Below, piece after piece: positions 60,128-64,000 of a DNA stretch of 64,000 bases. Made by a program: the position numbers and the translations under genes. The DNA is from Ancrocorticia sp047602305 (GTDB lineage: Bacteria > Actinomycetota > Actinomycetes > Actinomycetales > Actinomycetaceae): assembly GCA_047602305.1 (NCBI GenBank), contig JASGHO010000001.1, positions 3,782,001 through 3,846,000 of the forward strand, written 5' to 3'. Numbering within the stretch: position 1 is the first letter of the stretch; every line of letters starts with the position of its first letter. Under the pieces are notes generated by a model. That model saw only the letters and a program-made list of their open reading frames with translations, did not search any database and was not told where the DNA came from.

Positions 60128-60927
60128 GACTCATCAACCTCCACCAGTTCGACGACCTCACTTGGTGTCAGCGAGTACAGAGCGTCAATCCATGCGGTGC
60201 GGAAGCTGCCGGGCGCACTCGCCTCGTGCCCGGCCGCTCGGCCCGCTGCGCCAAACAAGGCGTGAGCAGCGACGACGCCGTCGTGATCGCTCACCTCGGC
60301 TGTCCGTGCCGCCGCAATACAGGCAGCGGTGACGGCCCCGAGGGAGCATCCGGTACCGATGACGAGCGGCATGAGGGAGTGCCCGCCGGTGATGCGCGTG
60401 GTGCGCCCGTTCGAGACGACGACGTCCGTGGGCCCAGAGATCGCCACAACGGCACCCGATGTTTCCACCAGCGAGCGTGCGGCATCGAGGGCCGCATCGA
60501 CCTCGTCGGTGGAGTCGACGCCGCGGCCACCAGCGCTAGCGCCCGCGAGCCCAAGGATCTCGGAGGCGTTGGCGCGCACAGCCGCAGGGCGGTGTGCGAG
60601 GAGTTCTCGCGCCAGGGCGGTGCGCACCGGAAGCCCACCCACGGCTACCGGGTCGAGCACCCAGGGACGACCGGCTGCCACCGCGGCCGGTGCTGCGCGC
60701 CGCATACCCTCGTGCTGCTCGGCGGAGCCACTGCCCACGTTGATGAGCAGCGCGGATGCAATTCCCGCGAAGATCTCGGCCTCCTCGGGCAGGTTAATCA
60801 TCGCGGGTGCTGCACCGGCGGCGAGCAAGACATTGGCCGTGATCTCGGGGACCACGGTATTGGTCATGCAGTGGACGAGGGGAGTGGTGTTGCGAACGGT
60901 CTCAAGGACGAGAGCGACTCGGCTCAT
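60124..60927 (-). CDS. thiM: Hydroxyethylthiazole kinase
   Basis: ThiM (267 aa) phosphorylates thiazole alcohol for salvage. 'PLVHCMTNTVVPEITANVLLAAGAAPAMI', 'LLINVGSGSAEQHEGMRRAAPAAVAAGRPWVLDPVAVG' and 'LVIGTGCSLGAVTAACIAA' are diagnostic. GAAAGGA precedes ATG 60927. A GGTGCCG/CGGCACC hairpin (60944-60950 and 60958-60964) lies just upstream of the ribosome site and may modulate it. Confidence 0.95.
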   Translation of the reverse strand: MSRVALVLETVRNTTPLVHCMTNTVVPEITANVLLAAGAAPAMINLPEEAEIFAGIASALLINVGSGSAEQHEGMRRAAPAAVAAGRPWVLDPVAVGGLPVRTALARELLAHRPAAVRANASEILGLAGASAGGRGVDSTDEVDAALDAARSLVETSGAVVAISGPTDVVVSNGRTTRITGGHSLMPLVIGTGCSLGAVTAACIAAARTAEVSDHDGVVAAHALFGAAGRAAGHEASAPGSFRTAWIDALYSLTPSEVVELVEVDES

Positions 60928-61144
60928 AGGGATTCCTTTCGTAGGTGCCGGCCTGTGCGGCACCGGTGTTGTTGATCTGTGTTGGTTGAATGTGCAGTAT
61001 CTGATGACTTTGTCGGGGCTGAGGAGAGCCGAGCATGCGAGGTTGGTTGATCTATGTAGGCGGTCTGAATAGACCCGAATAGAGCAGAGGACCAGGGTGG
61101 GTTGTCGGCCATCCCCAGCAGTCCCCACCTTCTATCTCCCGCCC
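60928..61144. other. Spacer between thiZ and thiM
   Basis: 217 bases; no second THI box was found. It contains the hairpin noted under thiM. The run-on from the transporter genes or a local promoter could serve thiM. Confidence 0.4.
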
Positions 61145-61936
61145 TCACGATCCTGCCGCCAGTTCGAGCCGCGATTGGAGCGCTGCTTCCAGCGGCGGAA
61201 CGCGTGGATCGGTGAGGAAACCGGTTGTCCGAGGGATGTCCCGGCTCACCTCCACACCATCGATGAGAGGCCCCGGCATAGATGGCAGTACGAGTACTCG
61301 ATCTGCCAGCCGCACCGCCTCGCGGATGTCGTGGGTGATGAGCAGAATGCTCCAAGAGTTCTCCGCCCAGATGCCGAGCAGCCAGCGCTGGAGTTCGTCA
61401 CGAGTGATGGCATCCAGGGCGCCGAAAGGCTCGTCAAGCAGCAGAATCGGGCGATCTTGGACAACAGTGCGAAGGAAGGACACCCGCTGGCGCATTCCTC
61501 CCGAAAGCTGGCGCGGATACTGCATTTCGGTGCCCGCCAGCCCAAACTGTTCCACCAGGGCGCGAACTCGCTCGCGCGCCTCGGCGCGCGGCATACCGGC
61601 TACTTCAAGGCCGATACCCGCGTTGTCGAGGATGGTGCGCCACGGCAGCAGGACGTCCCGCTGCGGCATGTAGGCGAAAGGGCGGCCGCGTTCCGGGATC
61701 GGTTCGCCGTCCACAAGAATCTCTCCGTGATCCGGTTCCAACGCGCCAATCAGCACGTTGAGAAGCGTGGACTTTCCGCTGCCGCTGGGCCCCACCAGCG
61801 CCACGATCTCTCCGGGATGGATCGTGAGCGAGACCCGGTCAAGAACCCGCTTGCTCCCAAAACTCTTGCTGACACTGCGAACCTCCAGTGCCCCGCGCGC
61901 CGCCCCATGCCTCGCTCCATCCATCGCGGCACTCAT
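61145..61936 (-). CDS. thiZ: Thiamin-precursor ABC transporter ATP-binding protein
   Basis: 263 aa. 'LVGPSGSGKSTLLNVLIG' (Walker A), 'YPRQLSGGMRQRVSFLRTVVQDRPILLLDEPFGALDAITRDEL' (signature, Walker B) and 'ITHDIREAVRLADRVLVLPS' (H-loop) place it in the SsuB/TauB/ThiZ taurine-like class. The THI5-like binding protein beside it and the TPP riboswitch define the substrate class. Overlaps thiX by 4 bases. Confidence 0.88.
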   Translation of the reverse strand: MSAAMDGARHGAARGALEVRSVSKSFGSKRVLDRVSLTIHPGEIVALVGPSGSGKSTLLNVLIGALEPDHGEILVDGEPIPERGRPFAYMPQRDVLLPWRTILDNAGIGLEVAGMPRAEARERVRALVEQFGLAGTEMQYPRQLSGGMRQRVSFLRTVVQDRPILLLDEPFGALDAITRDELQRWLLGIWAENSWSILLITHDIREAVRLADRVLVLPSMPGPLIDGVEVSRDIPRTTGFLTDPRVPPLEAALQSRLELAAGS

Positions 61937-62757
61937 TGTGCGCCTCCCTGTTCGATGCGAAGCCAGGGGACCGCAAGGCGTTCGATGATCGTCACGCTCG
62001 CGTAGAGCGCGAGGGTGAGTACGGTACTGACGACGACGGCCGCCAGCACCAGATCCGTGCGGAACACGTTCTTGGCCGATTGCATGTACACCCCGAGTCC
62101 GTGGGTCGCCCCGGCATACTCAGCAAAGATGGCTCCCACCACCGCGTAGGTAATGGAGATGCGCAGCGAGGAGAAGAAGGAGGGGATGGCGGAGGGAAGC
62201 CGCACCATCCGAAACACGGTCCACCTCCCTGCACCCATCGAGCGAAGTAGCCGCTCCGCCTCCGGCTCGGCCGAATCGAAGCCGCGTAGGAACCCCACCA
62301 CCATGGGGAAGTAGGTAACGAAGGCGACGAGCAGAACCTTCGGTAGCAGCCCGAACCCAAACCACAGCACCACCAGGGGAGCCAGAGCGATGAGCGGAAG
62401 CGTCTGCGTCATGATGAGCAGCGGAAGCAATGCCCGCCGCACCCACCCAAAGAAATCGAGGAAGGCAGCCGTCACGAAGGCAAAAGAGACGGAGAGGGAG
62501 AAACCTGCCAGCGTGGCCGTCAGAGTGGGCAGCGCATGCTGATACAGTGTGGCCCGCTCCCCGAAACCAGCGGAGGCAATCCTTGTCGGCGCGGGAAGCA
62601 TGTCCGGTGGCACCAACTGCGCCGTAGAAACTGCTTGCCACACCCCAAGCAGTGCGACAAACGCGAGTGTCGGCGGCGAAACCCGGGAGACTAGCGCGGT
62701 GACATCGCGTCGTCGTCGGGAAAAATCAGAATGAACTTGGGGATTCCGGGTACTCAT
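61933..62757 (-). CDS. thiX: Thiamin-precursor ABC transporter permease
   Basis: 274 aa with about six helices. 'SMGAGRWTVFRMVRLPSAIPSFFSSLRISITYAVVGAIFAEYAG' is the EAA loop of the SsuC/ThiX class. Overlaps thiY by 4 bases. Confidence 0.88.
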   Translation of the reverse strand: MSTRNPQVHSDFSRRRRDVTALVSRVSPPTLAFVALLGVWQAVSTAQLVPPDMLPAPTRIASAGFGERATLYQHALPTLTATLAGFSLSVSFAFVTAAFLDFFGWVRRALLPLLIMTQTLPLIALAPLVVLWFGFGLLPKVLLVAFVTYFPMVVGFLRGFDSAEPEAERLLRSMGAGRWTVFRMVRLPSAIPSFFSSLRISITYAVVGAIFAEYAGATHGLGVYMQSAKNVFRTDLVLAAVVVSTVLTLALYASVTIIERLAVPWLRIEQGGAQ

Positions 62758-63899
62758 CCCACGAACTCGTTGGTGAAGTACTCGCTCCAGTCCGGTTCTT
62801 CGGTGAGCGGCTTGCCCTCCTTATCCACTAGGATGCCGTTGTTGAAGAGGAAGGAGCCGTAGTTCTCCCACATCTTGGGGCTGGTGGCACCGACGGGGCG
62901 ATCCTCGCTGACAAAGAACTCCGATGCCAGCAGCTCGGTGCTGCGGTGAACAAGTTCCTCGGCGGTACCGAGGGTGTCGGGGTTGGCCTGAATGAGGAGG
63001 TCGGCTGCTTCCTTCGGGTTTTTGGCGGCGTAGTCGAAGCCGCGGGCGACGGCCTGGACGAACGCGGCGGCGTCGTCGTGACGCGAAGAAAGGAACGCGT
63101 CACTGGAGACGATGCCGAGCGAGTGCTGATCCGGCACGCCGTAATCCTGGTAACGGAAGGCGCGGTAGGGCCGATTCTCGATCTCGCCCTGGACGTCCTC
63201 CCAAGTGGAAACCGAGAGCGTGAAATCGATCTTGCCCTGCGAGAGTGCCTCGTAGCTGCCGGTGTCCAGCGAGACTTCGGTGAACTCGCCCGTGCCGCCG
63301 TCGGCGGTAATCATCTTCTTGACGATGGCCGCATACAACGGGGAGCCGAAGCCGCCGAAGATCTTGCCGTCGAGATTCTTGGGCCGGGTGATGTCCTCGC
63401 GGCTCTCCATGGTGACGAGACGGCCCGCGTCCGTTTGGGTGGCAGAGAGGACAGAGATCACGTCGAGGCCCGCCGTGCGTGCCATTTGTACCGATGACTG
63501 GCTGCCGATGCCGAAATCCGCCTCGCCTGCGGAAACGAGCTGCAATACGTTCGTCGAGCCGTAGGGGAGAATCTCCACGTCCAACCCGGCATCGTCGAAA
63601 TAGCCGAGCTCTTGGGCGACGTAAACACCGATGTGATTGGTGTTGGGAGCCCAATCCAGGGCGAAGGTGATGTCGGCGGGCTGGTCCGCGCCGGTCGCGG
63701 AACTGGAGGTTGAGGAGCCGGATGTTGGGGATCCGGAGGTCGTGGAGCCGCAGGCAGTCAGTGTGAGAACGACTGCGGTGCCCGCTGCCAGAATTTTTGC
63801 CGCGCGCCGGTGTGGGGCGGCCTGGGGTGCGGGGTGAAGGGGTAGTTGGTGAGGCTGTGAAGCGTCGCAGCTGTCAAAAGACGATACGTGGAAGCACAT
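62754..63899 (-). CDS. thiY: THI5/NMT1-like substrate-binding lipoprotein
   Basis: 381 aa from ATG 63899. An unusually long polar N-terminus (about 40 residues) precedes 'AAKILAAGTAVVLTLTACGS', a lipobox with Cys near residue 60. Then 'DITFALDWAPNTNHIGVYVAQELGYFDDAGLDVEILPYG' is the NMT1/THI5-like domain that binds HMP-type pyrimidines. The ribosome site GAAAGGG (63909-63915) is part of a hairpin controlled by the TPP riboswitch. Confidence 0.9.
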   Translation of the reverse strand: MCFHVSSFDSCDASQPHQLPLHPAPQAAPHRRAAKILAAGTAVVLTLTACGSTTSGSPTSGSSTSSSATGADQPADITFALDWAPNTNHIGVYVAQELGYFDDAGLDVEILPYGSTNVLQLVSAGEADFGIGSQSSVQMARTAGLDVISVLSATQTDAGRLVTMESREDITRPKNLDGKIFGGFGSPLYAAIVKKMITADGGTGEFTEVSLDTGSYEALSQGKIDFTLSVSTWEDVQGEIENRPYRAFRYQDYGVPDQHSLGIVSSDAFLSSRHDDAAAFVQAVARGFDYAAKNPKEAADLLIQANPDTLGTAEELVHRSTELLASEFFVSEDRPVGATSPKMWENYGSFLFNNGILVDKEGKPLTEEPDWSEYFTNEFVG

Positions 63900-63904
63900 G
63901 AAAA

Positions 63905-63930
63905 CGTGCCCTTTCAAATAGAGGGGCACG
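63905..63930 (-). promoter_or_regulatory. Ribosome-site-sequestering hairpin of the TPP riboswitch
   Basis: On the minus strand CGTGCCC (63930-63924) pairs with GGGCACG (63911-63905). The latter overlaps the thiY ribosome site GAAAGGG. This is the expected expression platform of a translational TPP riboswitch. Confidence 0.7.
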
Positions 63931-63943
63931 GGTCATTAGAGTT

Positions 63944-64000
63944 GTCCTCCCTGCGCTGGCATGACCCAGATCAGGTTCGACGGTCGAAGGTTGGTTACCT
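63944..64000 (-). ncRNA. TPP riboswitch (THI element), 5' part beyond window
   Basis: The minus strand reads ...GAACCTGATCTGGGTCATGC and CAGCGCAGGGAGG, the conserved 3' half of the THI box that binds the pyrophosphate and closes the aptamer. The CTGAGA half is outside the window. It lies upstream of thiY and should repress the transporter operon when thiamin diphosphate is high. Confidence 0.92.

Noticed and set aside
60928..61144. A second TPP riboswitch before thiM
   Set aside because: No CTGAGA or GATCTGGRTAATGCC-like segment was found on the minus strand here.

Overview
The window reads as a chromosomal segment of a high-GC Gram-positive actinobacterium, probably near the Actinomycetaceae; the genus cannot be fixed from the sequence. 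The grounds are gene orders typical of actinobacteria (coaD - SepIVA-like - DUF177 - rnc - mutM; rne - rplU - rpmA - obgE - proB; proA - nadD - rsfS; an IclR-type LtbR/NdgR regulator divergent from leuCD), frequent GTG starts, and a DosS/DosR-like two-component pair. No rRNA, CRISPR array or intact insertion sequence was seen. One tRNA (Ala, GGC) is present.

Layout. 1-3.8 kb: two beta-propeller or lectin-like repeat proteins on the minus strand, the left one cut by the window edge. 4-5.1 kb: a GT4 glycosyltransferase. 5.3-14.5 kb: leucine biosynthesis with its regulator, murA, plsC, a trans-sulfuration enzyme, ddl, thiL and a GNAT. 14.7-21.6 kb: rpmB divergent from recG-rsmD-coaD-sepIVA-DUF177-rnc and mutM. 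21.7-25.3 kb: an accessory patch with yefM/yoeB, a 42-aa ParD-like orphan, a PD-(D/E)XK-like protein in AT-rich DNA, and a lactonase gene broken by one in-frame amber codon. 25.6-34.4 kb: a DosR-like regulator, a DosS-like GAF kinase and cydABDC. 35-47.4 kb: rne-rplU-rpmA-obgE-proB, a flavin-monooxygenase-like gene behind a possible leader peptide, trxA, and proA-nadD-hypothetical-rsfS-histidine phosphatase. 47.7-55.6 kb: a second accessory stretch with tRNA-Ala and a copy of its 3' end, a PadR-like operon with a perfect operator palindrome, twin 33-bp palindromic repeats beside gene remnants, an antitoxin whose PIN toxin survives only as its first 19 codons, cls, and hipBA between direct repeats. 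55.7-57.6 kb: a DUF6054-like gene and an MFS exporter. 57.8-64 kb: a thiamin-salvage cluster (tenA, thiD, thiE, thiM, thiZ, thiX, thiY) that starts under a TPP riboswitch cut by the right edge.

How the genes fit together. The thi cluster imports an HMP-type precursor (ThiXYZ), recovers pyrimidine and thiazole moieties (TenA, ThiM), joins them (ThiD, ThiE), and ThiL at 12.9 kb makes the diphosphate. No thiC or thiG is seen here, which suggests salvage dependence. Cytochrome bd and its assembly transporter are followed without a gap by a putative heme-GAF redox/oxygen kinase, whose likely response regulator converges on it across a shared terminator; this suggests low-oxygen or redox control. 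The accessory patches hold toxin-antitoxin modules in several states: intact yefM/yoeB and hipBA, an orphan ParD-like antitoxin, and a HTH antitoxin beside a beheaded PIN toxin.
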